The position numbers were made by a program, and so were the translations under genes. Under the pieces are notes generated by a model. It had not been told where the DNA came from and did no database searches. It saw nothing but the letters and a program-made list of their open reading frames with translations. A DNA stretch of 64,000 nt from Symbiodinium sp. CCMP2592 (Eukaryota > Sar > Dinophyceae > Suessiales > Symbiodiniaceae), in the NCBI GenBank assembly GCA_905221615.1, contig CAJNDT010005501.1:206501-270500 (forward strand). Reading direction: 5' to 3'. Within the stretch, counting starts at the first letter, position 1. Every line of letters starts with the position of its first letter. Positions 31,476 to 42,764 of the stretch are shown piece after piece.

Positions 31476-31599
31476 CCCTAACTACCCTCTATGATACCCT
31501 AAATACCCACTAAACTAACTAGTACGGACCACAAGAGCGGCAATAAAGGGTACTTCGGAGATCCTGAAAAGACCGGAGGTGTTTAGGGCCCTCGGATGC

Positions 31600-31715
31600 A
31601 GGGTTTAGGGTTTAGGGCTTAGGGTTTAGGGCTTAGGGTTTAGGGTATAGGGTTTAGGGCTTAGGGTTTAGGGTTTAGAGTGTCGGGTATAGGGTTTAGG
31701 GTTTAGTGTAGGGTA
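31600..31715 (+). repeat. Interstitial TTTAGGG/CTTAGGG array
   Basis: TTTAGGG units alternate with GCTTAGGG and GTATAGGG variants. Confidence 0.85.
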
Positions 31716-32146
31716 TAGAGTTCTGGGTTTCGGCTTGAGCTTTTTTGTTTAACGCCCTCAAGTTTAAGGCTTCTCAATAACCACGACTGTGATTTGACCG
31801 TGGATTTATAGGGTTGCAGCTTAAGGCTTAGGGTTTGGTTCAGGGTTTAGGGTTTCGGTTTCGGGTTCAAGGTTTAGGGCCAGCATAGGGTTTCGAAGAT
31901 TTAATTGGCCGTCGCGTGGGGCTTGTTGGCTTCTTCAAAGGCTACAACATTTTGTTGTTTTAACGCCTTTTTCCACCTGCCGGTTTGTTGGTCGGTAGGA
32001 TCATTAGGGTTTAGGGTTTCGGGTTTGAACATCAAGGCACCAACACAGAGTCCTGCAAGTGATCCTTATATAGACACCCTTGTTGAACGTTTTCAAACAA
32101 CCCCTAATATAACCCCAGTCCCCTTCAGGCCCCTTGCGTACATGTA

Positions 32147-32281
32147 CTATTTCCTCGGTGAGCTCCATAACCTGTCGGGCTTCCCCACCGAGAGTTTAAT
32201 CCCTTGTTTTGGGAATCTTTGCCCTCCGAGGCAAGGGCAAGTCATGCTCAGAGCGCCATAGTTGCCGATCATCTGATGGAC
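32147..32281 (-). CDS. Candidate 3'-terminal exon, unknown protein
   Basis: After GACGGCAG at 32282 the frame is open for 45 codons to TAG at 32147. Begins VHQMIGNYGALSMTCP and ends DRLWSSPRK. An upstream exon-like segment lies at about 32500-32385 (GFMICPVTGMRGIERVLG, before GAG|GTTGGG). No family is recognised. Confidence 0.38.
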   Translation of the reverse strand, partial: VHQMIGNYGALSMTCPCLGGQRFPKQGIKLSVGKPDRLWSSPRK

Positions 32282-32534
32282 CTGCCGTCTCGGGTGTAGG
32301 GCTTCGGGCTGAACAGGGTTGAAGGCTTGGGGTTTAACGTAGGGGCCAAGCCCCTTGCACATTGGGGTTTGGTGTTGCGGGTGTGGGGGGGCGACCCAAC
32401 CTCGCCGACTGTAAGCTTACACCACATGCCTAACCCCAACACTCTTTCAATGCCCCTCATGCCAGTCACTGGACAAATCATAAACCCGAAACTATGAACC
32501 CCCGACTCGAAGCCCAAAAATCTTCAATAGCACT

Positions 32535-32634
32535 CCTAGAGACTCCAATACCCCTTAATGAAGGAATATGCCTTAAATTTAATCGGATGATTTAAGGAAT
32601 ATTCCTTGATTTAAGGGATATTGGAGTCTCTGGG
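32535..32634. mobile_element. Foldback element, family H
   Basis: CTAGAGACTCCAATACCCCT left and GGGATATTGGAGTCTCTGGG right. The GAC/GTC change relative to the copy at 25326 is present in both arms. Confidence 0.88.
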
Positions 32635-33439
32635 CTATAGAACCCCTCAAAAGCCCGTTGCCGGACCTCCTGCGTATCGCATACCCTAGACCTTAAACCC
32701 CACACCCTCTACCCTTGTCAAACCGCTTGAGCCGCTACCGGAACCCTCAAAGAAACCTGAAAGGAACCTTGGAAAAGGAACCTAAAGAAACCTAAGAAAG
32801 CTTGCCTTAAACGAACCTTCACATTGAGGGAACCCTCAGAGGCATTTTCAGGGCACCCTTAGAGGAATTTTAAGGGAATGTGAAAAAGCGCGCCGCATCT
32901 TTTTCTCCTCTTTCCAGGGAGTCCAAGAGCACTTGGAGCTCGCGTGGCAGCTGCGCCACGGCTTCTAAGATGGAGCCTTCGAAGTTGCGAAAGGAGACCT
33001 GCAGAGACGTTTAAGGCTTTTTGGTTCAAGTAGCTTGATGTTAAAGGGGTCTCTTTTTTGGGCTGTTGTAACCTTAAAGTAGCCCAGATGTTCCAAGGGC
33101 TTTTGCTAAATTAACTTGATTTCTAAAACTGGGGTCTCTAAGGTTGTATAGGGGCTTCAATAAGGGGTTCTGTAGTGTTTTTTGTGGCTTAAAACAAGCC
33201 CTGTGTTTCAAAAGGGTGGTTGTCTAGGGTTTGATGACAGGGTTTTGTCATACGGTTGAATGGGGAGCGTGTTAAAGGGGGGCTTGACCAGGTCTGATAA
33301 TGGTGCTTGCAATGAGCATCGCTAGGGTCTAGGAAGACTTAGAATTTGGTGGAGCCTCTAGGGTTAAGGTTACAGTTGGGGTCGTAGCGTCTGACGGGAG
33401 CGACCATCGGGTTTCATGACCCATAAACTGAATAATCAA

Positions 33440-33669
33440 TCAAGCGATCGGGGTTTTAGGGTTTGGGGCCGGTTGTGTTCGTGTTGATACCTCGGGAAAG
33501 ATGGCTTTGGGGTAAAGCGAGGGGCGGGGACTCTGCAGCTCTAAGTCTGGGATGTAGGGCTTAGAAATCGAGCTCCATTCCCGAAACATCTTGAATGCCT
33601 CTCGTCCGGCCTTGTGGCAGTGCAGGAACATCCGCGCACAAGGGAGACCCTCTCGATTGCCATATGTGC
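33440..33669 (-). CDS. Candidate 3'-terminal exon, unknown protein
   Basis: A pyrimidine-rich acceptor (TGTCTGTTTGGCAG) at 33670 is followed by 76 codons to TGA at 33440. Contains NREGLPCARMFLHCHKAGR and EAFKMFREWSSISK. The last 25 residues are Pro/Thr-rich. A family A element ends at 33688, just upstream, so it would lie at the 3' end of the preceding intron; its own terminal CCCAG is an alternative acceptor. No family is recognised. Confidence 0.42.
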
Positions 33670-33687
33670 CTGCCAAACAGACACAAC

Positions 33688-33791
33688 TGGGAATTTCCGA
33701 CAATAGGGGACCCTAATATGGTACCCTAAATAGTAGGATCCTTATTATAAGGACCCCAGAATAAGGTACCCCCTGTTCTTGGAAACTCCCA
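33688..33791. mobile_element. Foldback element, family A
   Basis: TGGGAATTTCCGACAATAGG and TTCTTGGAAACTCCCA arms. A second copy begins 103 bp further on. Confidence 0.88.
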
Positions 33792-33893
33792 ACTCATGCT
33801 TTCGACTAAGGTTGGAGTGCAGGTGTTTATGTTTTCCGGGGTTTAGGGTTCACCGGGCTTTAGACCCGAGGCTTCAGGGTTTTGGTTGTGGAT

Positions 33894-33996
33894 ATGGGAG
33901 TTTCCGAAAATTGAGGACCCTACTATGGTACCCTTAATACTGGGATCCTTATTATAAGGACCCTAAACTAGGGTGCCCTTAATTTTCGGAAACTCC
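33894..33996. mobile_element. Foldback element, family A
   Basis: ATGGGAGTTTCCGAAAATTG and AATTTTCGGAAACTCC arms; the centre has ACCCTTAATACTGGGATCC. Confidence 0.88.
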
Positions 33997-34206
33997 AAAA
34001 TATCCGATACATCCTGAACCCTGAGCCGGATTTCTGATACCTAACTCCGAAGACCGTGCCTCTCACCACATGCCTCACAACCCTCAACACCAAATGCCCC
34101 CAGATCCTAAACTGAGCCCTCTAGCCATAAACCCCGAAGCCCCCGAAACCCCACACCGCTAAACTCCTAAACCCCAAAGATCCCCAAACCCCAAACCCTC
34201 TACCAA

Positions 34207-34330
34207 AAGGGGCCTGAATAATTAAAATAGGGTTTTGCGGCCCATCATACTACATTAATAGTAATGATAATAGTAATTATAATAGTAAGGAACCCCCAAG
34301 CTAGTATAGGTAATCATTTAAGCCTCTATA
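34207..34330. mobile_element. Foldback element, family G, expanded loop
   Basis: AAGGGGCCTGAATAATTAAA left and AATCATTTAAGCCTCTATA right; the loop carries an extra AATAGTAATGATAATAGTAA. Confidence 0.78.
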
Positions 34331-34599
34331 TTATAGAACCCTTATAGTGTTATAGTAGTGCATATAGTCCCCTTTAAAGGAACCCTCGTAGCAGTCCTTA
34401 TAGTTCCCCTTTAAAGAGCCTGTACAGTAAACCTGATAGAACCATCAAAGTAGTCCTTATAGTCCACTTTAAAGGGAGCCTTTATAGGTAATTATTTCGG
34501 CCTCTTAAAGTAAACCAAGCGGAGCTGCGATCGCCCACCAGAGGCTGGCCGATACTGGCGAGGTGCACGCGGATCCTTCGGTCGGATTACGTGGGGCTT

Positions 34600-34880
34600 G
34601 GGGTGTAGGGCTCAAGGGTTCCAGGGTTCAGGGGTTTAGGGCTTTGGGTTCAGGGGTATAGGTGTTCAGGGTTTAGGGCTCAAGGGTTCCAGGGTTCAGG
34701 GGTTCAGGGTTTTGGATTTAGGGGTTCAGGGTTTTGGGTTTGGGGGTCTAGGGGTTCAGGGCTTAGGGGTTTAGGCTTTTGGGTTTAGGGTTCCAGGGTT
34801 CAGGGGTTTAGGGCTTTGGGTTCAGGGGTATAGGTGTTCAGGGTTTAGGGGTTTAGGGTTTACGGCTCCAGGGTTTAATT
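34600..34880 (+). repeat. Degenerate TTTAGGG/TTCAGGG repeat with a duplicated segment
   Basis: A segment starting AGGGTTCCAGGGTTCAGGGG at about 34613 (to 34676) recurs almost unchanged at 34788-34852, on top of the heptamer background. Confidence 0.8.
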
Positions 34881-34921
34881 TGAAGCCCTGTGCAAGCCCT
34901 CTACCGCCCTTTCAGGACCCC

Positions 34922-35457
34922 CTAAACTCTAGTGCTGGGATTCCCAAGACTTTGCCTTGAGGGCATCAGGACAAGGATGTTCCAACTGCCTTGCTTCTAC
35001 TATAAATTCCAACCCTAAGCCCGAGGGCCCAACAAAACCTCGTAATGCCACGGGGCTGATGCGTCCGACCGGTCAGGAGCCGCACGTTCAGCAAGGAAAG
35101 TCGCTGGTCCTTGTGAGAAGAAGGTTTTTAAAGGGCTCGTAATGGGGTTCTTGATAGGGTTACATTGGGTCATTTTGGGGGTTGTATAGGCCTCTTTACA
35201 CGTATAGGGCTTTAAAAGATTCTCTATGAAGTTCCTGATAAGGTTCTAGAAATTCTCTATGTGGTTTTATAAGAAATCAATCGTACAAAGCGAAAGGAAA
35301 CGCTGCTCGAGGGCTTGGGCTTGTGGAGTGCTTCGTAACGAAGGTCTTGTAACTTCAAGACAAGAGGATGTTCCAGAGCTTTAAAGCTGTTGGAACCTAT
35401 CCGGGTCGAACAAACATCTCCGATAGCGCCCCGCAAGACTCGGGATCTTGTGGCCTC
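34922..35457 (-). CDS. Candidate 3' part of a split gene, GRTHQ motif
   Basis: Exons 35457-35287 (57 codons after TAGTCAG; contains GAIGDVCSTRIGSNSFKALE), 35109-35039 (SLLNVRLLTGRTHQPRGIT) and 34985-34922 (LVLMPSRQSLGNPSTRV, TAG) join in frame with GT-AG introns. The LLTGRTHQPR stretch resembles the conserved LxTGRTHQIR motif of RluA-family RNA pseudouridine synthases. The catalytic Arg-Leu-Asp motif expected about 100 residues earlier was not found, so the assignment is only a hint. The second exon is GC-rich at third positions. Confidence 0.33.
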
Positions 35458-35988
35458 CTGACTACGAAGGTCTACCTTCGGAGCTTGGTGATGTGGTGCC
35501 CGAGATCTTTTTCAGAAAAACCCTTTCTCTTGAGGGTTCTAAAGGGGTGATAGAGCTGCTGTTTAGGGATGCTTTTGTGTTATGAGGACTTTATAAGGGT
35601 TTGTAGAGACTTGTGAGTGTAACATGCTGTTACTGGCAGTGAAAAGATTTACATGCACAGTGCAAGGTTCATGTACTAGGGTAGTCGGCTCAGGATTCAG
35701 CGCTTATGTATCTAGTCATGTTTGGGCATCAGGGTTAAGGGGTTTCGGTGGGTTTCGGTGTTGCGAACTTACGCACTATAAACCCTGATGCCTAGAGCTC
35801 GCCTCGATGGGCCGTGCCGTGTCTCTAAACACCCCGCAAGACATACAAAAAGCTTACAAGAAGGCTCGGAGCAACTCTGATAATTATAAGTCCCGATACC
35901 GCTTGACCCTAAGCCCAACACCACAACCCCTGAACCCCTAAACCCAAGTCTCTAAACCCTACACCATCACCGCCAACCCCCAAAGCCC

Positions 35989-36275
35989 TCACTTAGCCCT
36001 AAACCCTAAACCCTAACTAAACCCCATAAACCCTAAACCCTATAACAGACCCTATAAACCCTAAACCATCTAATTCAACAAACCAGCCCTAAACCCCATA
36101 ATCATACCCACAGAATCGACACACTAAACCCCACAATTAAACCCTATAAACCCTCAACCCCAAACCCTATAACTAAAGCCTATAAACCCTCAACCCTTAA
36201 CCCTATCATCACACCCTTTCATTCATTAAACCTAAACCCTATAATCAAACCCTATAAACCCTAAGCCCTCAAGAA
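35989..36275 (-). repeat. Degenerate CCCTAAA/CCCTATAAA repeat
   Basis: Heptamers alternate with ACCCTATAAACC, giving a variant 14-bp rhythm. Confidence 0.8.
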
Positions 36276-36376
36276 AGTATGCCGAGAAGTCAAGGCTCTT
36301 TCGATGCCGCCGAAGGCTGGACGAAGCTTTCGGCGACCGTGTACTCTGTGCGTGCCTCTCGGCTTGTTCGGATGGC

Positions 36377-36488
36377 GGGTGGTTGTCAAGATCATGGTCC
36401 CTTTTTGGGTACCCTAAATATTAGGTGCAGTATTAGGTGCCGTATTCTAATAGGGACCCAAAAAGGGCCCTAATTTTGACAACCACCC
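36377..36488. mobile_element. Foldback element, family B
   Basis: GGGTGGTTGTCAAGATCATG and CTAATTTTGACAACCACCC arms. The centre contains a duplicated TATTAGGTGC. Confidence 0.9.
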
Positions 36489-36690
36489 ATTTTAAAACGG
36501 GGTTCCTTTCCTCAAAGGGTCCCTTTAAGCGTTCCTTCAGAGTTTCGAATAAGGGTTCTACACGGGCAACGAATTTTTTGAAGGACTGATTCTAGGAGGC
36601 CAGAATTATGACTCCACGCGCCTCTCGGTTTGTTCGGATGCGGGCTGGGAAGGTTCAGGGCCGTAGCGCCTAAGTCCTAAACCCCAACTA

Positions 36691-36785
36691 CTACCCATAG
36701 GCCCCATAGTAGTTCCTTTTTGGGGTTCATATTTAGAATTCTGTAAGGTAATCCCAAAAAGGAACTATGTTGGGGCCTATGGGTA
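36691..36785. mobile_element. Foldback element, family D
   Basis: CTACCCATAGGCCCCATAGT and TTGGGGCCTATGGGTA arms; both carry ATAGGC rather than the AGAGGC of the 15043 copy. Confidence 0.9.
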
Positions 36786-36830
36786 AGCCCTCAACTCCGA
36801 ACTTCAAGTCCACACCAGCCCTAAACCGAC

Positions 36831-36913
36831 GTCCCCGATGTCGCCCGAGCCTCTCGCCCCAGAGGGGACACGCGTGTGACCAAAGCTTCACCGACTTCCT
36901 GGAAAGTGTGGAG
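36831..36913 (-). CDS. Candidate internal exon
   Basis: CTCTGCAG acceptor, then LHTFQEVGEALVTRVSPLGR with strongly GC-rich third positions, ending at AC|GTCGGT. Partner exons are not identified. Confidence 0.32.
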
Positions 36914-37257
36914 CTGCAGAGTCCGTTTGGGGCTTAGGGTTTAGGACTTTAGGATTTTAGGGTTTTAGGGCTTTGGGTAGGGCTCCTTGAAGGGGTTTTT
37001 CAGGGGTTCAATACGGGTTGAGTCTTGAAGGCTGCAGGATGTTGCAGGTTCAGGGCTTGGTTGTTTAGAGTTTTGGTCTCAGGGATTCGAGTTTAGGGTT
37101 GTAGGGGTTCGGGTTTAGATTAGCGTTTGGGTCCACAGTGCAGCCCAGGACTGTGCTGCTATTCCCTGAAAATCATAACCAGTCCTTATCAATCAGGGTT
37201 TATACTGTTATAATTATATTTTATAAGTATAATATCCGCTTCAGAATACGCTGCGCG

Positions 37258-37343
37258 TCAAACAGATACACGGACTATCTGGAGACATCCCAAGTGTGCT
37301 AGACTGTCCGAGAGTTCTGGAGACGGAACACCGGATTGCACGG
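37258..37343 (-). CDS. Candidate 3'-terminal exon, unknown protein
   Basis: After GGGATTAG at 37344 the frame reads VQSGVPSPELSDSLAHLGC and ends VRVSV before TGA at 37258. A family B element ends 11 bp upstream, so the preceding intron would end in that element. Short (28 codons). Confidence 0.3.
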
Positions 37344-37354
37344 CTAATCCCTTT

Positions 37355-37455
37355 GGGTGGTTGTCAAAATTATGGTTCCTTTTTGGGTCCTTACTATAAA
37401 ACGGCACCTAAAATTTGTGTACCCCAAAAAGGGACCCGAATTTTGACAACCACCC
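37355..37455. mobile_element. Foldback element, family B
   Basis: GGGTGGTTGTCAAAATTATG and CGAATTTTGACAACCACCC, with the full CCTTTTTGGGTCC / CCAAAAAGGGACC second block. Confidence 0.92.
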
Positions 37456-37519
37456 TCATGAAGATCCCTGAAATTTCCTGAATGCTCCTTATCTTCAGCT
37501 ATCGGAGCCACCGAACGGG

Positions 37520-37605
37520 CTTAATGTAGGGATGTTAGTACTACCTACACTATTTTGGGGGCTCCTTCTGAAAAAGAATTAATGGGCCCCAAAACCCTGT
37601 TCTAG
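37520..37605. mobile_element. Family G-like element, degenerate
   Basis: Contains TACACTATTTTGGGGGCTCC and AATGGGCCCCAAAACCCTGT; the ends are eroded. Confidence 0.6.
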
Positions 37606-38129
37606 GCCGGTTAAATCAGCTCCGCCTGGTCCTCCCTGCTCGCAGATTGCTGCTCCAGGACGGCATAGGCCGTCTCTGAGTGCATACTGGCATACTGCGT
37701 ATGTGCAGGATTTATTGCATGCAGTTTTGGGACGCGCTTCCCAGCGCCACAACACGTGGCCTGAAGCCCGACAGTCCGCTATCACAATCACAATCACAAT
37801 CACGGCCCCTATAGTCACTACTGCCCCCGCCTCCGTCAGCAGAGGGGAGGAGATAGTGCCGACCTGCTGGGAAACCGTGTGACAAGGAGAGTAACACGTG
37901 GGCCTTTGACAGTTGGACTAGGGTTATGGGGTCCATTGTAATACTGGACTTTGAAGTAACCAGGGAGAAGAAAGTATAGACTTTTATTTCATAGTGGTTC
38001 CTTTAAGGAACAGGTACCAAAAACAAGTATTCAAGTATGGTACTCCAAACCCAGGAATATACCTTGTTAGGGAGTATAAGCGCATGCTGTTGCAGGTGGT
38101 CAGGCTCTTATATTTGGGCTTCAGAAGGG

Positions 38130-38326
38130 CTATATGCGGGTATCTTGGGGTTGGGGAGCTTGTGATTGAGGGAATATCTCAACTTCCAGAGACGCCTGTT
38201 TCGCGGTTTGTATACGCCCTATAGCTGAAGATTCAAAAGTGGCTGTTTTGTTAGTTAGGGCAACAGGACGGTAATTTGGTCCCTTCTTATGAACATGTCG
38301 TAAAGCCTGAAGCCCAGACCACAACA
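38130..38326 (-). CDS. Candidate 3'-terminal exon, unknown protein
   Basis: TTCTCAG at 38327 precedes 65 codons to TAG at 38130. Contains LRHVHKKGPNYRPVALTNK, FESSAIGRIQTAKQASLEV and a Gln/Pro-rich tail. Ordinary composition, no repeat content. No family is recognised. Confidence 0.4.
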
Positions 38327-39520
38327 CTGAGAATTGCCCTCAGCCCTAAACCCTCGCCCTTAACCCAAATGGCCCCAAACAGCTTCAACATACCTAAACC
38401 CTAAACTCCAATTGTCTGGGGTCTAATATCGAAGCCTGAATAAATACCAATACCTTTCCGTAGAGCTCCTCAACGCTAATACAGCCCTAAACCCTATTGC
38501 AATTCTTCCGGCCTCTATGCCTATATCCGTTCAGGCCTATAAAAGCCTTTCAGGAACCCTTTGGAAGACACCCTAGTTATCACCATTAAGGCCCCTTAGA
38601 ATCCCTGGTTAAAACCATTAAGAACCCGGAAACCCTAAATCAAAAAATTATATAAGGCCCCTACATTATTGAACAGCTTCCCGGTTGCCTCGCCCACAGT
38701 CATGTCTGGGCCCTCGCAGAGGCAAAGGTATTCCTGCAAAATGGCATGCGTAAGGGAGTCTCAGGGTTTAGGGTATAGGGTTTAGGGCCTTAGGGGGGCC
38801 ATGGATTGAGGGTTTAGGTCTTATTAAGGTTTGGAAGGAGGTTCCAAGGCGGGTATATTACGATTCCGAAGGGGGTCTATTTCCCAGTAATCCTAAGGTC
38901 TCCCGAGTACTCACTAGGTTTAGGAAGGTCTCCTTATGCCCTCCCCTGCTGAACTACCCTAGCTGTAGCTTAAAGATCCTGCCACGCAAGGTTGATGCGG
39001 CTCGGGGGGGCTCTTATTAAGGGAGACCCCTGCTTCGAAGAAAGTCTCCTGAAGGGCCTTGATAGTGGGATCCCCAGCATATACCCCCTTGGAAGGTCGG
39101 GGGGGGGGGGGGGGGCTTGCCAATCACGGCCTATATTCGCGAAACTTACTGTGTAGGGGCTGACGGAAAGGAGGTTACCCTAAGGATCCTGGGCATCTCC
39201 TTTCAGAACCCTTACTGTACAGTACTCTACAACGTCTTATAAAACGATATACAATTTCTTAAAAAGGACTGCGCCTCAAATCTCCGACGCGTAGGGACAC
39301 GAAACCCTGGGCGAGAACGGTCCTTCTTGACCAACCTGGCTGCGAACTGGCTGATGAGCCTTGCGAAGTATGCAGGTAGGATTTCAGGCTTAGCATTGAT
39401 GAAGGCATTGTGTTTAGACCCTAAGCCCTCACCCGCAAATTCTAAACTCTACACCTTAAAGTCCTCAAATCCAAGACCTTATGTTCTAAACCCTAAACCC
39501 TAGTGTCTGGAGCCTAAACT

Positions 39521-40134
39521 CTACAGGATTTTAGGCGGAGCTTTCATGTTTCGAGGGTGCTGCAGGAAGGTCTCGCACCTCTCAGGTTCTGGTGAAGGCT
39601 TTGAAGGCTTCGTGCGAGGTTTCGGGGCTAGGAGTACCTCTACAGGGCTAATTAATGTTTTCCCACAGGGTCTCAGGACAAATTGTAATGTATTGATAAA
39701 GGGACTCTTAGGGAATGCTATTCGTAGTTCTTCAGGCTTCGATATTAGGTGGACTTGGATGGTCCTGGACCCGTGCCGCAAAGCCCGCCCTGCTCTAACT
39801 TGCATCCACGGCAACGCAACATGGAATGAATGCTCGGGGATCGCACATGGACATCGTGGTAGCTGTACAGGCCGACTTGGATTGAACGGCCAATGTCAGG
39901 GCTAACGCCAACCTTCAAGGCCATCCTGCACAAGGCACGGCAGATCGAACTAGCAACCCTTAAACGATAAACCGTAATGGAGAACGGCGGATCGGGGCTG
40001 ATTTCTTTTGCGGCCCCTGTTGTCTCGGATCGCATCCCTGAACCTTCAGCACTAAAGCCGTAGCACGCGAAGCCCACCCCACTTCCACCCAACCGAGTCC
40101 CCACGGGGAGCCTTGAAAGGCCTTTAAAAGGCAA
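39521..40134 (-). CDS. 3' part of a split gene, unknown protein
   Basis: An open exon from about 40134 to 39800 (111 codons; contains SETTGAAKEISPDPPF and RALCRMALKVGVSPDIGR) joins in frame, over a 35-nt GT-AG intron, to 39764-39521 (81 codons; contains SPFINTLQFVLRPCGK and TKPSKPSPEPERCETF, ends MKAPPKIL). Third positions of the first exon are about two-thirds G/C. The 5' end is not defined; no ATG suits. A plus-strand frame of 119 codons overlaps but is Gly/Arg-rich. No family is recognised. Confidence 0.42.
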
Positions 40135-40517
40135 AGCCTCAAATCACAAGAACAATCTAAAGGCCTGAGTTATAACCCATGTTTATACCTCGGGGTGCCT
40201 TACAATAACACCATGATATAACCCCAGACACTATCTGATCTATTCAGGCGCCCGGCAGATTATGCCATAACACCCCTGCCTTCAAAAGAACCCTACCAAA
40301 AAAACAGCTTAAACCCTGTAAACCACCGATAAGGCTCTAAGGATCCTAAAACCTCACAGAATGGAATTAAACTCTTTCAAAACCTGTCAAGACCCTACAC
40401 CATAAAACCACATGTATAAGAAACCCTTGAAAAAACCTGCTGAAATCCATACAAACCTATAACACCCCTAGGAAGACACTGTTAAACAATAACCAAAAAA
40501 ACGCTTCCCATCTTTAA

Positions 40518-40690
40518 CTATGATAACATAAAGCCCCTGACAGTAAAGCCTCCACAAAGCCGAGGGAGCGGCCAGTTGGAGGCAAAGGAGTTCGCTCCCA
40601 AGGCAATGGGCAGCACCCCGGAAGTCGGATAGTCGAGCCTCTGCGATTCGTTGACGTTTGCCTTCTTCGCTGTTGTCGGTACTTTGGTGT
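40518..40690 (-). CDS. Candidate exon region, frame unresolved
   Basis: Two minus frames look coding: one contains NVNESQRLDYPTSGVLPIAL (stop at 40518), the other SEEGKRQRIAEARLSDFRG. A family E foldback lies just upstream. Confidence 0.28.
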
Positions 40691-40704
40691 GATGATTGCT
40701 TCTA

Positions 40705-40781
40705 CCTGAACCCCAAAGTAGGTAAAATAATGGCCCAATACCCATAAACGGCTGTTATTCTACATACTTGTGGGGTCCAGG
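40705..40781. mobile_element. Foldback element, family E
   Basis: CCTGAACCCCAAAGTAGGTA and TACATACTTGTGGGGTCCAGG arms; on minus it ends near GGTTCAGG-TAG. Confidence 0.75.
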
Positions 40782-41119
40782 TATTGTGACTTTTGTCTTC
40801 CTAAAGTTCTGAGGGTTGACTTGTCGGAGTGTTGCCGTGTTTTGGTTTCCATTCTCAAGTCTGGGCTTTGCGATTGCAGCTGTGTTCTCGCTCCCAGAAT
40901 CGTTGCAAACGCGGCACTATGCTTCGGGATTTCGAAGGATCTTCGGCTTGTCAGGGCTTGATGTGTCTTTGCAAGGCTTTGATAACATTCTACAAGCAAG
41001 GGGCCTGCAGCGTTGTGCATCAACCCCGCTGCGATGCAAGCTACTTACAAAGGAACACACCCCAACAAATCCTAGAAAGAAGAACAAAGCCCAAAACGCC
41101 CCCCCCCCCCATTAAACCT

Positions 41120-41232
41120 TGGACCCTAAAACCCGATACCTAAACCCTAAACCCTACAGTAAACCCTACACCCTAAACCCTCCGAAACCTAAACCCTAAA
41201 TCCTAAACCCTAGACCCTAAACCCTATACCCG
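41120..41232 (-). repeat. Interstitial CCCTAAA array, degenerate
   Basis: CCCTAAA units with CCCTACA, CCGAAAC and TCCTAAA variants. Confidence 0.8.
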
Positions 41233-41462
41233 CCACGTCGAGGCCTGGAGGGCCCCGTGATGCTCAGGGGCGGCGTGTGGGGAGGAGCCAGGTCCCTCGC
41301 TAGGCTGCGAACGAAATCCTGGCATGTCGGGTTTAGGGTTTAGGGCTTCGGGTTTAGGGGTTGAGGGTCTAGGGTTATGGATGGTAGTACCTCGTAGGAT
41401 TACGATAATTCTGATCATTCTTCCTAGGATTGCTGCTACCACCAGGGTTTCGGGTTTAGGGT

Positions 41463-41568
41463 CTACCTATAGTCTCCATTGTAGTTCCTGTTTTTGGTTT
41501 AACCAAATGTATAATTCGGCTCCAAAGAAGTAACCCCAAAAAGGAACTACAATGGAGACTATAGGTAG
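41463..41568. mobile_element. Foldback element, family D, ATAGTC subfamily
   Basis: CTACCTATAGTCTCCATTGT and ACAATGGAGACTATAGGTAG, identical over about 26 bp in both arms. Confidence 0.93.
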
Positions 41569-41774
41569 GGGTCTAGGGTTTCGGGTTTAAGGTTTCGGGT
41601 TTAGGATCTAGGGGTCTGGGAGTTTTGGGGGTTTAGGGTTCAGGGCCTTTTAGGGTTTATGGGAATTCATGGTGGCTGCTGAAAGCATAGTCAAGGATTT
41701 TCGAATGGTCCAAGGAAATTTTGGGTGAGTTTCGGAAAGTTCAGGGCAGGGGTCTACAAACAAGAATTTATGGT

Positions 41775-41881
41775 CTACCTAAAGTCTCCATTGTAGTTCC
41801 TTTTGGGGGTTTACCTTTTAGGATCCTTAATATAAAGCTGGTTAAACCCATAAAAGGAACTACAATGGAGACTATAGGTAG
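41775..41881. mobile_element. Foldback element, family D, ATAGTC subfamily
   Basis: CTACCTAAAGTCTCCATTGT and ACAATGGAGACTATAGGTAG; 206 bp from its sibling, with a different centre (AGGATCCTTAATATAAAG). Confidence 0.93.
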
Positions 41882-42387
41882 GGTCCGGGTTTTGGTGTAG
41901 TTTGGTAGTTCTCAGGACTTCGAGCTTTCAGCTATGCAGTTATGAAACGTAGGACTGAGAGGGACAAAACCACAGACGGGAATACAGCTACCTCTACATC
42001 TGTACATGTGGACCCCGAAAGTATCTGGGGACCCGAATCCCGACCACGAAATCCAACACGTACCACAAGAATCGTAAAATCAACACCGCACACCTTTTGA
42101 ACCCAAACGCTTAAACCCTAAATGCCGAAACCTTATTAACCCGAAAACCTGACGGCCTAAACCTCAAACGCCTGAACCTTATAAACCCCAAAAGCCTACA
42201 TGCCCGAACCCTAAACCCAAAAGCGCAAAGGACTAAACCTCCAACCAACGCCTTAGACCAACGCTCCATGCACCGTCCCCGCCCAGGCTCCTCTGTCGAG
42301 ATGCCCTCGGGCTTCCTCGCCGCTGGCTTTCGTTTGCGTTTAGGATATAGGAGTTAGAATAGGGTTCAGGGATCTGGGATTTCAGGT

Positions 42388-42458
42388 ATACCTGGACCCT
42401 AAAGAACCTACCTTTTTAAGGGTTCCCTAATATGGGCGGTTATTTGGGGTTAAGGTAG
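42388..42458. mobile_element. Foldback element, family N, short
   Basis: AGAACCTACCTTTTTAAGGG and TATTTGGGGTTAAGGTAGG; the centre is reduced. Confidence 0.65.
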
Positions 42459-42764
42459 GGCTCATAAGTTCAGGGGGAGCTCCTGTTCTCGTTGACTCAC
42501 TCCGAGCAGAAGTGAGCAAGGGTCGAAGGCTGAGGGCTTTGCGAAATCTTCGAACCCTGAGCCCTAAACGTTTAGGGTTGAGGGTTTAGGGTTTTTTTTT
42601 TTTTTAATGGGCCTAGGGTTTAGGGTTTAGGGGTTTAGGGGCTTACGGGTTTAGGGTCTAGGGGTAAAGTGTTTAGGTTTAGGGTTGAGGGTTTAGGGGG
42701 GGATCGGGGTTCCGATCCCAAAGCACTAAGGCCCGGAAGGAAGTGCGCGAGGGGTTCTTCTAGT

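Noticed and set aside
35811..35910. Plus-strand frame containing TPQDIQKAYKKARSNS
   Set aside because: Looks protein-like but is short, lacks clear splice sites and opposes the direction of all firmer genes; left out as undecided.
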